NCBI RefSeq assembly: GCF_007677725.1
Contig: NZ_VEDF01000009.1
Coordinates: forward strand, 173,512 to 237,511
Direction: 5' to 3'
Source of the DNA: Pseudomonas sp. URMO17WK12:I11
Lineage (GTDB): Bacteria; Pseudomonadota; Gammaproteobacteria; Pseudomonadales; Pseudomonadaceae
DNA: 64,000 bases
Positions 50,438-58,373 of the stretch are shown here, piece after piece (positions within the stretch are counted from its first letter, which is position 1; each line of letters starts with the position of its first letter). Under the pieces are notes generated by a model that was given only the letters and a program-made list of their open reading frames with translations, was not told the origin of the DNA and searched no databases. Position numbers and translations under genes: made by a program.

Positions 50438-50851
50438 ATGGTTGCTCACCTGATTCAATTCGCAACGGATCACTACATCCTGGTTGCGATCTTCGTCGTG
50501 CTGCTGGTCGCTCTGCTGGTCAACGAAATCCGCCGTGGCGGCCAGAGCCTGAGCAACGGCCAGCTGACCGCACTGGTCAATGCTGACAAGGCCGTGGTCA
50601 TCGACATTCGCCCGCCCAAGGAATACGCCGCAGGGCACATCGTCGGTGCGCTGAACATCCCGCAGGACAAGCTGGTCAACCGCATGTCCGAGCTCGACAA
50701 GCACAAGGACAAGACCCTGATCGTCGTTGACGCGATGGGTCAACAGTCCGGCACCCTCTGCCGCGAGCTGCTCAAGGCTGGTTACAACGCCGCCAAACTC
50801 AGCGGTGGCGTTTCCAGCTGGAAAGCCGATAACCTGCCCCTGGTGAAGTGA
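50438..50851 (+). CDS. Membrane-anchored rhodanese-like protein lacking the catalytic Cys
   Basis: 137 residues from the ATG at 50438 (MVAHLIQFATDHYILVAIF): one N-terminal membrane helix (about 13-32) and a rhodanese domain (KAVVIDIRPPKEYAAGHIVGALNIP). The active-site loop reads VVDAMGQQSGTLC. No cysteine occupies the usual first loop position, so sulfur transfer is doubtful. This is the YibN position upstream of grxC-secB, which is conserved in gammaproteobacteria. A link to redox or protein export is by context only. Confidence 0.88.
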   Translation: MVAHLIQFATDHYILVAIFVVLLVALLVNEIRRGGQSLSNGQLTALVNADKAVVIDIRPPKEYAAGHIVGALNIPQDKLVNRMSELDKHKDKTLIVVDAMGQQSGTLCRELLKAGYNAAKLSGGVSSWKADNLPLVK

Positions 50852-50852
50852 T

Positions 50853-51107
50853 ATGAAGCCCGTCATCGTTTATTCCAGCGACTACTGCCCCTACTGCATG
50901 CGCGCCAAGTACCTGCTCGAAAGCAAGGGCGTGGCCTTCGAGGAAATCAAGGTCGATGGCAAGCCGCAGGTCCGCGCCGAAATGAGCCAGAAGGCCGGGC
51001 GTACCTCGGTGCCGCAGATCTGGATCGGCAGCACCCATGTCGGTGGATGCGATGAGCTGTATGCCCTGGAGCGCGCCGGCAAGCTCGACGCCCTGCTCAC
51101 GGCCTGA
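50853..51107 (+). CDS. grxC: Glutaredoxin 3
   Basis: 84-residue dithiol glutaredoxin with the active site C12-P-Y-C15 and the glutathione-binding TSVPQIWIG and GGCDEL motifs. It reduces disulfides with glutathione. It starts 1 bp after the rhodanese stop and is 39 bp before secB, forming one operon. Confidence 0.96.
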   Translation: MKPVIVYSSDYCPYCMRAKYLLESKGVAFEEIKVDGKPQVRAEMSQKAGRTSVPQIWIGSTHVGGCDELYALERAGKLDALLTA

Positions 51108-51146
51108 TTTGCACCGCACAGAAAACATTAGGATTAAGGATCTGCC

Positions 51147-51632
51147 ATGACTGACCAACAGACCAACGGCGCTGCTGCAGAAGACAACAGCCCTCAGTTC
51201 TCCCTGCAGCGCATCTACGTGCGCGACCTGTCGTTCGAAGCCCCGAAAAGCCCGCAGATCTTCCGCCAGCAGTGGGAGCCGAGCGTAGGGCTGGACCTGA
51301 ACACCAAGCAGAAAGCCCTGGAAGGCGACTTCCATGAGGTGGTGCTGACCCTGTCGGTGACCGTCAAGAACGGTGAAGAAGTGGCCTTCATCGCCGAAGT
51401 CCAGCAGGCCGGTATCTTCCTGATCAAGAACCTCGACGCGGCCTCGATGAGCCACACCCTGGGTGCGTTCTGCCCGAACATCCTGTTCCCATACGCCCGC
51501 GAAACCCTGGACAGCCTCGTCACCCGCGGTTCGTTCCCGGCGCTGATGCTCTCGCCAGTCAACTTCGACGCCCTGTACGCGCAGGAAATGCAGCGCATGC
51601 AGGAAAACGGCGAAGCACCCGCCGCGCAATAA
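51147..51632 (+). CDS. secB: Protein-export chaperone SecB
   Basis: 161 residues. SecB is a tetrameric chaperone that keeps precursors unfolded and hands them to SecA. The conserved FSLQRIYVRDLSFEAPKSP start and LCPNILFPYARE-like segment (GAFCPNILFPYARETLDSLV) are intact. The last gene of the operon, followed by a terminator. Confidence 0.97.
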   Translation: MTDQQTNGAAAEDNSPQFSLQRIYVRDLSFEAPKSPQIFRQQWEPSVGLDLNTKQKALEGDFHEVVLTLSVTVKNGEEVAFIAEVQQAGIFLIKNLDAASMSHTLGAFCPNILFPYARETLDSLVTRGSFPALMLSPVNFDALYAQEMQRMQENGEAPAAQ

Positions 51633-51644
51633 TCCTGCCGGTAG

Positions 51645-51673
51645 CAAAAAAGCGCCTTGCGGGGCGCTTTTTT
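51645..51673. terminator. Bidirectional terminator between secB and trmL
   Basis: AAAAAAGCGCC pairs with GGCGCTTTTTT across a short loop. A and T tracts on both sides allow it to serve both convergent genes. Confidence 0.9.
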
Positions 51674-51711
51674 ATTGGTCGCACGGTAAGCAGGTTGCCC
51701 CAGGTGAGCGG

Positions 51712-52173
51712 TCAGCTGCCAACGAAACCGTTCTGCCGCCAGGCTTCGTAAACGGTTACCGCCACGGTATTGGACAGGTTCAGGCTGCGGCAGCCTGGTT
51801 GCATGGGCAGGCGCAGGCGCTGTTCGGCTGGCAGGCTGTCCAGCACCTCGGCTGGCAAGCCACGGCTTTCTGGGCCGAAAACAAACGCGTCGCCGGGTTG
51901 GTAGGCCACCTCGTGGAACGGGTGCGAACCCTTGGTGCTAAAGGCGAACAGGCGCGGATGGCCGAGGCTTTCCAGGCACGCCGCCAGGCTCTGGTGGCGC
52001 TTGAGCGTGGCATACTCGTGGTAGTCCAGGCCGGCACGGCGCAGGCGCTTGTCGTCCAGCTCGAAGCTGATCGGTTCGATCAGGTGCAGGGCGCAACCGC
52101 TGTTGGCGCACAGGCGGATGATGTTGCCGGTGTTGGGTGGAATTTCTGGTTGGAAAAGGATGACGTGAAACAT
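51712..52173 (-). CDS. trmL: tRNA (cytidine(34)-2'-O)-methyltransferase TrmL
   Basis: A 153-residue SPOUT methyltransferase that modifies the wobble base of tRNA-Leu. MFHVILFQPEIPPNTGNIIR at the start, FGPESRGLP and the knot motif RSLNLSNTVAVTVYEA are diagnostic. The ATG at 52173 has GGAG 6 nt upstream. The open frame continues upstream to 52440 but has no family likeness. Its start codon overlaps that of the divergent gene. Confidence 0.95.
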   Translation of the reverse strand: MFHVILFQPEIPPNTGNIIRLCANSGCALHLIEPISFELDDKRLRRAGLDYHEYATLKRHQSLAACLESLGHPRLFAFSTKGSHPFHEVAYQPGDAFVFGPESRGLPAEVLDSLPAEQRLRLPMQPGCRSLNLSNTVAVTVYEAWRQNGFVGS

Positions 52174-52609
52174 GCACGGCTCCAAGCGTGAAGATGACGA
52201 GCATTCTACCCCTGAACCGGACCTGCGTTCGAAGGCCTGGCCGCGCATGCTGTTTTCCCTGGCATTGTTCGGAGTGCTGGTGGGCCTGATGATCGGCCGC
52301 CTTACCGCGCCTACCGAGCACCGGCTCGAGCGGGTAGAGGTGGTGCAGGATGGCTTGAACCTGTGGTTCAACGCGCAGCCGAGGCTGCATGGCGAGCATG
52401 TCGAAGGGACGCTCGCGCTGTTGTTCGAGGCCAAGGGCATGGCCCAGCGCGGTCAGCTCGACCTGTCGGGTAAACCGGTGAGTTGGCGAGTGCAGCAGAG
52501 TGACAAGGGCTTGTTGCTGACGGTGGTCGCCGCCCGTCCCCTGCACGGGCAGTGGACCGCTGCAGAGGACGCTGGGGGCTGGCGTGTGCAGCTGAAGCTG
52601 CGCGAATAA
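52172..52609 (+). CDS. Small single-helix membrane protein, unknown function
   Basis: 145 residues: a charged N-terminus, one transmembrane helix (about 26-44, MLFSLALFGVLVGLMIG) and a periplasmic domain with alternating beta-strand pattern (LERVEVVQDGLNLWF, LALLFEAKGMAQ, GLLLTVVAARP). The family is not recognised. Its ATG (52172-52174) and the trmL ATG (52171-52173, reverse) share the CATG. Its leader therefore lies inside trmL; a weak AAGGA sits 11 nt upstream. The stop lies inside the first copy of a direct repeat. Confidence 0.75.
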   Translation: MHGSKREDDEHSTPEPDLRSKAWPRMLFSLALFGVLVGLMIGRLTAPTEHRLERVEVVQDGLNLWFNAQPRLHGEHVEGTLALLFEAKGMAQRGQLDLSGKPVSWRVQQSDKGLLLTVVAARPLHGQWTAAEDAGGWRVQLKLRE

Positions 52610-52715
52610 AAGAGGGGATGTCCCGGCCTGCCTGTACCGAGGTCCCCAAAGCTGGCGGTGCTGCGAATAAAAGAGGGGTCATCCGGCCTGCCTGTACCAG
52701 AGCCCCCGAAACTGG
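52602..52715. repeat. Two imperfect 53-54 bp direct repeats, 61-bp period
   Basis: Units 52602-52655 and 52663-52715 both begin GCGAATAAAAGAGGGG. They share GGCCTGCCTGTACC and end near a CTGG. The first includes the stop codon of the upstream gene. The remaining gap to the ntrC terminator holds nothing recognisable. Confidence 0.75.
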
Positions 52716-52863
52716 GTATGCAAGATCTATTGCAGGGGTCGTGCCAGTTTTGCGAAAGCCCGTTTGATCGGGGTTTCACGGTGATTGCGCCGGTTTTTGA
52801 GGGGATTCGTGCCTTGCACAGGTGCATGTTGCACATGATCGGTGCAGGGTGCGGCAGAAATGA

Positions 52864-52889
52864 CTGGGGCTGCCAATCCGCAGCCCCAG
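52864..52889 (-). terminator. Terminator after ntrC
   Basis: 10-bp arms CTGGGGCTGC and GCAGCCCCAG with a 6-nt loop; on the reverse strand the following sequence is TCATTTCT. It lies 26 bp beyond the ntrC stop. Confidence 0.7.
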
Positions 52890-52914
52890 GCGTCCCTGCT
52901 TGTCGAGCGTCCAC

Positions 52915-54351
52915 TCAGTGCTCGTCGTCGCCCTCTTCATCGGCTCCATCGACATTCATGCCCAGCTCCTTGATCTTGCGGGTCAGGGTGTTGCGCCCCC
53001 AGCCCAGCAGGATCGCCGCATCACGCCGCCGCCCGGCGGTGTGCTTGAGCGCAGTCTCGATCATGATCCGTTCGAAACTAGGTACCGCGCTGTCGAGCAG
53101 ATTGGATTGCCCGCGCGCCAGCGCCTGGTCCGCCCACTGCCGCAAGGCCTGTTCCCAGTTGGTGACGGGCGCTGCGTCCTGCGGCAGGTTGAGCAGCTCT
53201 GGCGGCAAGTCGCCGATCAGCACTTCACGGCTGGAGGCCATGACGGTGATCCAGCGGCAGGTGTTTTCCAGTTGGCGCACATTCCCCGGCCAGGGCAGGT
53301 TGCGCATGAATTCCTCGGTTTCCGGCTTGAGCAGCTTCGGTTCGACCGACAGCTCCTGGGCCGCGCGGCCCAGGAAGTGCCGGGCCAGTGCCGGGATGTC
53401 CTCGCGCCGGTCTGCCAGGCGTGGGATATGAATGCGGATCACGTTCAGGCGATGGAACAGGTCTTCTCGGAACTTGCCGGCAGTCACCAGCGATTCCAGA
53501 TTTTGATGCGTTGCCGCGATGATTCGCACATCGACCTTCACCGGCACATGGCCGCCGACGCGATAGAACTCGCCGTCGGCCAATACGCGCAGCAGCCGGG
53601 TTTGCGTGTCGGCAGGCATGTCGCCGATTTCGTCCAGGAACAGGGTGCCGCCGTCAGCCTGCTCGAAGCGTCCGCGGCGCAAGTTGGCGGCACCTGTGAA
53701 CGCGCCTTTTTCGTGGCCGAACAGCTCGGACTCCATCAGGTCCTTGGGGATGGCGGCCATGTTCAAGGCAATGAACGGCGAAGCCGCACGCGGGCTGTGG
53801 CGATGCAGGGCATGCGCCACCAGCTCCTTACCGGTGCCGGATTCGCCGTTGATCAACACCGTGATGTTGGAATGGCTGAGGCGACCGATGGCACGGAACA
53901 CCTCCTGCATCGCCGGCGCTTCGCCGATGATCTCCGGCGTGCGCGCCAGCGCTGGCGGCACATCCAGGCCCTGCTGCTCCTGGGCGTGCTGGTTGGCGCG
54001 CTTGACCAGCGATACCGCTTCGTCGACATCGAACGGCTTGGGCAGGTATTCGAAGGCGCCGCCCTGGTAGGACGCCACTGCGCTGTCCAGGTCGGAATGG
54101 GCGGTCATGATGATGACCGGCAGACGCGGATGCTGTTCGCGGATCTGCGCCAGCAAGTCGAGGCCACTGGCGCCGGGCATGCGGATGTCCGAGATGATCA
54201 CATCCGGCTGCTGGCGGGCCAGGCGGCCCATGACACCGTCGGCGCTGTCGAAGCTCTGGGTGACCATGCCTTCTTGCTGCAGGGCTTTTTCCAGGACCCA
54301 GCGGATGGAGCGATCATCATCGACGATCCAGACGGTTTCACTTCGGCTCAT
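52915..54351 (-). CDS. ntrC: Nitrogen response regulator NtrC
   Basis: A 478-residue sigma-54 activator. The receiver domain has D55 (SDIRMPG) as the phosphorylation site. The AAA+ domain (about 145-375) has Walker A GESGTGKE, the sigma-54-contacting GAFTGA loop and Walker B LDEIGDMP. A Fis-type HTH lies at the C-terminus (about 435-470, RRRDAAILLGWGRNTLTRKI). When phosphorylated by NtrB it activates glnA and other nitrogen genes. It overlaps ntrB by 4 bp. Confidence 0.97.
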   Translation of the reverse strand: MSRSETVWIVDDDRSIRWVLEKALQQEGMVTQSFDSADGVMGRLARQQPDVIISDIRMPGASGLDLLAQIREQHPRLPVIIMTAHSDLDSAVASYQGGAFEYLPKPFDVDEAVSLVKRANQHAQEQQGLDVPPALARTPEIIGEAPAMQEVFRAIGRLSHSNITVLINGESGTGKELVAHALHRHSPRAASPFIALNMAAIPKDLMESELFGHEKGAFTGAANLRRGRFEQADGGTLFLDEIGDMPADTQTRLLRVLADGEFYRVGGHVPVKVDVRIIAATHQNLESLVTAGKFREDLFHRLNVIRIHIPRLADRREDIPALARHFLGRAAQELSVEPKLLKPETEEFMRNLPWPGNVRQLENTCRWITVMASSREVLIGDLPPELLNLPQDAAPVTNWEQALRQWADQALARGQSNLLDSAVPSFERIMIETALKHTAGRRRDAAILLGWGRNTLTRKIKELGMNVDGADEEGDDEH

Positions 54352-55433
54352 GGGGCGGTGGCTCCTTGTTCCAGGGGCAGGAAGATCGAAAAGGCGGTAT
54401 GGCCTGCGTGGCTTTCACATTCGATCAGGCCCTGGTGCTGGCTGATGATGTTCTGGGTGATGGCCAGTCCGAGCCCGGTACCGTCCGGGCGGCCGCTGAC
54501 CATGGGATAGAAGAGCGTGTCTTGCAGTTCTGCAGGAATGCCGGGGCCGTTGTCGATGATCTCGATCCGCGCCGCCAGGCGATGGCGTACATGGCCAATG
54601 GTGAATTGGCGCACGGCGCGGCTGCGCAAGGTGATGCGGCCCATGCGCAGCTCGTTCTGCGAGCTGATCGCCTGCATGGCGTTGCGCACGATATTGAGCA
54701 CCGCCTGGATCATTTGCTCGCGATCGATGAGCACGTCCGGCAGGCTAGGGTCATAATCGCGCACCAATGTGATGCAGCCTTGGCTCTCTGCTTCGACCAG
54801 GCTGCAGACGCGCTCCAGCACTTCGTGGATGTTGGTCATGCTCAGCGACGGCAGTTTGTTCGAGCCGAGCATGCGGTCGACCAGGTTACGCAGCCGATCG
54901 GCTTCCTCGATGATCACGTTGGTGTAGTCGCGCAAGCCGTCTTCAGGCAACTCCCGGGCCAGCAATTGCGCAGCGCCGCGGATGCCACCTAGCGGATTCT
55001 TGATCTCGTGGGCAAGCCCGCGCACCAGCATCTTGGTGGTTTCCTGCTTGCTCAGTTGGGCCTCTTCCTTGGTGATGCGCAGCAACCGATCACGCGGGTG
55101 CACCTCCAGCAACAGCAGGGTATTGCCCTGGTGCAGGATGGGCGTCACGGCATAGTCGACGGTAATGGTCTGCCCGGTCAGAGAGGTCAGCTGCGCTTCG
55201 CGCTTGGTGAAGGGATGCGCTTGCTCCACGGCCTGGCGCAGGGAGTTGAGCGCCTCGGTCGACTCGGTGAACAGCTCGCTGATGAACTGCCCATGGCTGC
55301 GCTGACCGCTGACTGCCAGGAGCATTTCGGCGGCCGGGTTCATGTACTCCAGGCGCAACTCGGCATTGAGCAACAACGTCGCGGTGGTCAGGTTGTCCAG
55401 AAGCAGTCGGTGCTGTGCATCGCTGATGGTCAT
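54348..55433 (-). CDS. ntrB: Nitrogen sensor histidine kinase NtrB
   Basis: 361 residues from the ATG at 55433 (MTISDAQHRLLLDNLTTATL). An N-terminal PAS domain (about 5-115) precedes the H box GLAHEIKNPLGGIRGAAQLL and an HATPase domain with N, G1 (DNGPGIP) and G2 (GTGLGLAI) boxes. It is cytosolic and phosphorylates NtrC under control of PII. The open frame continues upstream to 55649 but overlaps the regulatory region. Confidence 0.96.
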   Translation of the reverse strand: MTISDAQHRLLLDNLTTATLLLNAELRLEYMNPAAEMLLAVSGQRSHGQFISELFTESTEALNSLRQAVEQAHPFTKREAQLTSLTGQTITVDYAVTPILHQGNTLLLLEVHPRDRLLRITKEEAQLSKQETTKMLVRGLAHEIKNPLGGIRGAAQLLARELPEDGLRDYTNVIIEEADRLRNLVDRMLGSNKLPSLSMTNIHEVLERVCSLVEAESQGCITLVRDYDPSLPDVLIDREQMIQAVLNIVRNAMQAISSQNELRMGRITLRSRAVRQFTIGHVRHRLAARIEIIDNGPGIPAELQDTLFYPMVSGRPDGTGLGLAITQNIISQHQGLIECESHAGHTAFSIFLPLEQGATAP

Positions 55434-55508
55434 AAGGCGTCGTTGACCTCTTGAGGCGCATGGCTGGCTGTAGCGTGGCGCACTGTGGATCCGCTGATAC
55501 CAAAAAAA

Positions 55509-55524
55509 TGCAAGAACCAAACCA
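55509..55524 (-). promoter_or_regulatory. Sigma-54-like promoter upstream of ntrB
   Basis: On the reverse strand TGGTTTGGTTCTTGCA has the GG and GC elements exactly 10 bp apart, as the sigma-54 consensus requires, with perfect TTGCA. The predicted start near 55498 is about 65 bp before the ntrB ATG. Confidence 0.55.
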
Positions 55525-55652
55525 AAGCTCTGAAACGATGCAAATATTCCGGCACGCCGAGCGAAATAGGCGCATGTTCGGATCTGCGAGCGGGGGTTAA
55601 ATCGTTTCAGTGCACGCTTGTGGGCTTGCAAGGATCGATTGCGGCTCAAGCG

Positions 55653-55669
55653 TGCACCAATTTAGAGCA
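55653..55669. promoter_or_regulatory. NtrC-site-like sequence upstream of ntrB
   Basis: TGCACCAATTTAGAGCA matches 13 of 16 defined positions of TGCACCAANATGGTGCA. It lies about 160 bp upstream of the predicted sigma-54 start, at the very end of the next gene. Confidence 0.45.
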
Positions 55670-55677
55670 TAGCGCTC

Positions 55678-56595
55678 TCAAGGATTAGGGCAGAGTTTTC
55701 CTGTCGCTCGAATCATTGCGTGTTTGAAATCCGCACCGCCACCGCGCCGCTCAAGCGCAGCGGCCAGTTCGGCCTGGCACTGTGTGACGAGCGTGGAATC
55801 GAAGCTGCTGAGCGCTGTGAGCAACTGCCGTTGCAATTCGTCCAATTCAGGCCTGATCTGGCTGGCCAAGTCGCGCCGAGGGCTGGCGGGCGCCGCCGAC
55901 TGGACATGCCATTGCTGCAGCAGCGAGTACTGCAAGAGCTTGCTTGCCTCCATCTGATCGATGAAAAACAACTCCGCTCGCTCGGGGCTGCTGCCTTGAC
56001 GGTGCGCGGCCCGTCGTACCGAGCGGCGTATCAGGTGCTCACGCTGGCCGTCCAGGACAGGTCGTTGTCGGTCCCACTTGTGCAGCGCTACCGCTTCGGT
56101 CAGCGCCAAGCGTCGCTGGATAAGGTTGAGCAGGGTCGCCAGTTGAACCGGTTCGGCGCTCGCAGCACGGCACCCATCCTCTCCCAACTTGGTGCGTGGT
56201 GCTGTGCGATCGGCCTCGAAAACCAGTAACTGAGCAGGCAGCGCTGCGGTACGGCCGCGGTGCTGCAGGTCCACCACCTCGGCCAAGGTGTCCCCTGCGC
56301 GGGCGATGATGCGCTCGCCCGCGCGCGTCTGGACTTCGATCTCGCCACTGACTACGTGGCCCAAGCCCAACGTTTGATGGCAATGGAATTCGAGGGTCGT
56401 GTACGGGGGGATGTCGATGCGTGTCAGCGACAGGGCCGGTGTCCCGGTGGGGTAGTGGGTGAAGGCATCGCCATTCCAGCTACTGCTGGTGCGCAGCAGT
56501 ACTTCTGCCGTGGCGCTGCCGGGCGCTGAGGCAGACGTGGTGCAGCCGCTGACCAGGAGAAGCGATGCAAGAAGGGTGAAGTAGCGCATTGGCAT
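55678..56595 (-). CDS. Lipoprotein with cupin and AroQ-gamma chorismate mutase domains
   Basis: 305 residues. The lipoprotein signal MPMRYFTLLASLLLVSGC has a LVSGC lipobox, so Cys18 would be lipidated. A cupin domain follows (about 45-130): LSLTRIDIPPYTTLEFHCHQ, GHVVSGEIEVQTRAG and DTLAEVVDLQHRG, with histidines placed as metal ligands. The second half (about 150-240) is an all-helical chorismate mutase of the secreted AroQ-gamma class: LLNLIQRRLALTEAVALHKW, then RPVLDGQREH, and a FFIDQMEASKLLQYSLLQQW segment. It is anchored in the envelope, where chorismate is not an obvious substrate. Located between ntrB and glnA on the same strand. Confidence 0.8.
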   Translation of the reverse strand: MPMRYFTLLASLLLVSGCTTSASAPGSATAEVLLRTSSSWNGDAFTHYPTGTPALSLTRIDIPPYTTLEFHCHQTLGLGHVVSGEIEVQTRAGERIIARAGDTLAEVVDLQHRGRTAALPAQLLVFEADRTAPRTKLGEDGCRAASAEPVQLATLLNLIQRRLALTEAVALHKWDRQRPVLDGQREHLIRRSVRRAAHRQGSSPERAELFFIDQMEASKLLQYSLLQQWHVQSAAPASPRRDLASQIRPELDELQRQLLTALSSFDSTLVTQCQAELAAALERRGGGADFKHAMIRATGKLCPNP

Positions 56596-56672
56596 GGGCA
56601 GTCTCGAATGAAGGGTAAGCCCTCACCCTGCACATCCAGGCTGCATTAGTCTGTCAGGCATTTCCCACGCAA

Positions 56673-56699
56673 TAAAAAAGGCCTCCCGAGGGAGGCCTT
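56673..56699 (-). terminator. Intrinsic terminator after glnA
   Basis: On the reverse strand AAGGCCTCCC pairs with GGGAGGCCTT and is followed by a T run. It lies about 32 bp past the glnA stop, so the fusion gene and ntrBC are not simply read through from glnA. Confidence 0.88.
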
Positions 56700-56731
56700 G
56701 TGCTCATGCCGGCTGCGTGCAGCCGAGCACC

Positions 56732-58138
56732 TTAGCAGCTGTAGTACAGCTCGTATTCCAGCGGGTGCACGAAGGTGCGGACCTTGATTTCTTCTTCGCT
56801 CTTCAGCTCGATGAAGGCATCGATGAAGTCGTCGGAGAACACACCGCCTTTGGTCAGGAACGCGCGGCCTTTGTCCAGCTCTTCCAGAGCTTCTTTCAAG
56901 CTGCCGCAAACCTGCGGGATGTCCTTGGCCTCTTCTGGCGGCAGGTCATACAGGTTCTTGTCAGCGGCATCGCCTGGGTGAATCTTGTTCTGGATGCCGT
57001 CCAAGCCAGCCATCAGCAGGGCTGCGAAAGCCAGGTACGGGTTGGCCGATGGGTCCGGGAAGCGCGCTTCGATACGGCGGGCTTTCGGGCTACCAACGTA
57101 TGGAATACGGATCGAGGCGGAGCGGTTGCGTGCCGAGTAGGCCAGCATCACCGGCGCTTCGAAGCCAGGGACCAGACGCTTGTAGGAGTTGGTCGACGGG
57201 TTGGTGAAGCCGTTCAGGGCTTTACCGTGCTTGATGATACCGCCGATGAAGTACAGGGCGGTTTCGGACAGACCGGCATAGCCTTCGCCGGAGAAGGTGT
57301 TCTTGCCGTCTTTCCAGATCGACATGTGCACGTGCATGCCCGAACCGTTGTCACCGTACAGCGGCTTCGGCATGAAGGTGGCGGTACGGCCGTAGGCGTC
57401 GGCGACGTTGTGCACGACATACTTCAGCGCCTGGACTTCGTCGGCCTTCTTCACCAAGGTGTTGAACTTGACGCCGATTTCGTTCTGGCCGGCAGTGGCC
57501 ACTTCGTGGTGGTGAACTTCGACGGTCTGACCCATTTCTTCCAGTGCGTTGCACATGGCAGTACGGATTTCGTGGTCATGGTCGAATGGTGGAACTGGGA
57601 AGTAACCACCTTTGACGCCTGGACGGTGGCCTTTGTTGCCGCCTTCGACGTCTGCGCCAGTCATCCACGAGCCCTGCTCGGAGAAGATCTTGAACATGGA
57701 GCCGGAGATGTCGGACTGGAACTTCACTTCGTCGAAGATGAAGAACTCAGGCTCTGGACCGGCGAACACGGTGTCACCGATGCCGGTGCTCTTGAGGTAC
57801 TCTTCGGCGCGCTTGGCGATCGCACGTGGATCGCGATCGTAGCCTTGCATGCTCGAAGGGTCGACGATGTCGCAGGTGATGATCAGGGTTGGTTCTTCGG
57901 TGAACGGGTCCAGGACGGCAGTGTCGTCAACCGGCATCAGGATCATGTCGGACGCTTCGATGCCTTTCCAGCCAGCGATGGAGGAGCCGTCGAACATCTT
58001 GCCGACTTCGAAGAAATCGTCTTCCAGCGCGTCGCGCGCCGGCATGGTCACGTGGTGCTGAGTGCCCTTGGTGTCCGTGAAACGCAGGTCAATCCACTTG
58101 ACGTCATTATCTTTGATGAGTTGAACCGACTTCGACAT
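56732..58138 (-). CDS. glnA: Glutamine synthetase type I
   Basis: A 468-residue dodecameric enzyme that forms glutamine from glutamate, ammonia and ATP. FDGSSIAGWKGIEASDM near the start, the ATP-binding KPLYGDNGSGMHVHMS motif and the adenylylation-site region KNLYDLPPEE (Tyr near residue 398) are present. The ATG at 58138 has GGAGGA 6 nt upstream; the longer frame to 58357 covers the promoter. Expression should depend on sigma-54 and NtrC, and activity on adenylylation. Confidence 0.98.
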   Translation of the reverse strand: MSKSVQLIKDNDVKWIDLRFTDTKGTQHHVTMPARDALEDDFFEVGKMFDGSSIAGWKGIEASDMILMPVDDTAVLDPFTEEPTLIITCDIVDPSSMQGYDRDPRAIAKRAEEYLKSTGIGDTVFAGPEPEFFIFDEVKFQSDISGSMFKIFSEQGSWMTGADVEGGNKGHRPGVKGGYFPVPPFDHDHEIRTAMCNALEEMGQTVEVHHHEVATAGQNEIGVKFNTLVKKADEVQALKYVVHNVADAYGRTATFMPKPLYGDNGSGMHVHMSIWKDGKNTFSGEGYAGLSETALYFIGGIIKHGKALNGFTNPSTNSYKRLVPGFEAPVMLAYSARNRSASIRIPYVGSPKARRIEARFPDPSANPYLAFAALLMAGLDGIQNKIHPGDAADKNLYDLPPEEAKDIPQVCGSLKEALEELDKGRAFLTKGGVFSDDFIDAFIELKSEEEIKVRTFVHPLEYELYYSC

Positions 58139-58236
58139 GTTGTCCTCCGGATGGTCTAGAGCGCGGTTGGCCGCTGCCCTGGAAAATGGTGTTGCCGGGC
58201 GCGGATAGTCGGCCAAGCTTACCTGCCTCACAAGGG

Positions 58237-58252
58237 AGCAAATTGCATGCCA
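58237..58252 (-). promoter_or_regulatory. Sigma-54 promoter of glnA
   Basis: On the reverse strand TGGCATGCAATTTGCT agrees with TGGCACRNNNNTTGCW, with GG and GC 10 bp apart. The predicted start near 58226 leaves an 88-nt leader. Confidence 0.8.
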
Positions 58253-58325
58253 GTGCCCGAAAATGGCGAGGCCGGGATAAAAGGGGGCGTTTGCGGGCAT
58301 TTCGGGCAAAGACGTGGCAGAGATT

Positions 58326-58342
58326 TGCACCCTTTCAAGGCA
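58326..58342. promoter_or_regulatory. Weak NtrC site of glnA
   Basis: TGCACCCTTTCAAGGCA retains the left half and two of four key bases on the right. Its centre is near -108. Confidence 0.45.
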
Positions 58343-58356
58343 GAATTTGTCGGTCA

Positions 58357-58373
58357 TGCACCAATTGAGTGCG
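58357..58373. promoter_or_regulatory. Strong NtrC enhancer site of glnA
   Basis: TGCACCAATTGAGTGCG has GCAC-N7-GTGC as in the NtrC consensus TGCACCAANATGGTGCA. Its centre is near -139, and with the weak site it reproduces the -108/-140 layout of the enterobacterial glnA enhancer. Confidence 0.75.

Noticed and set aside
52174..52440. N-terminal extension of trmL
   Set aside because: TrmL proteins begin at MFHVILF; the extension would overlap the divergent gene and adds no known domain.
58139..58357. N-terminal extension of glnA
   Set aside because: It would translate the sigma-54 promoter region; a strong GGAGGA precedes the family start at 58138.
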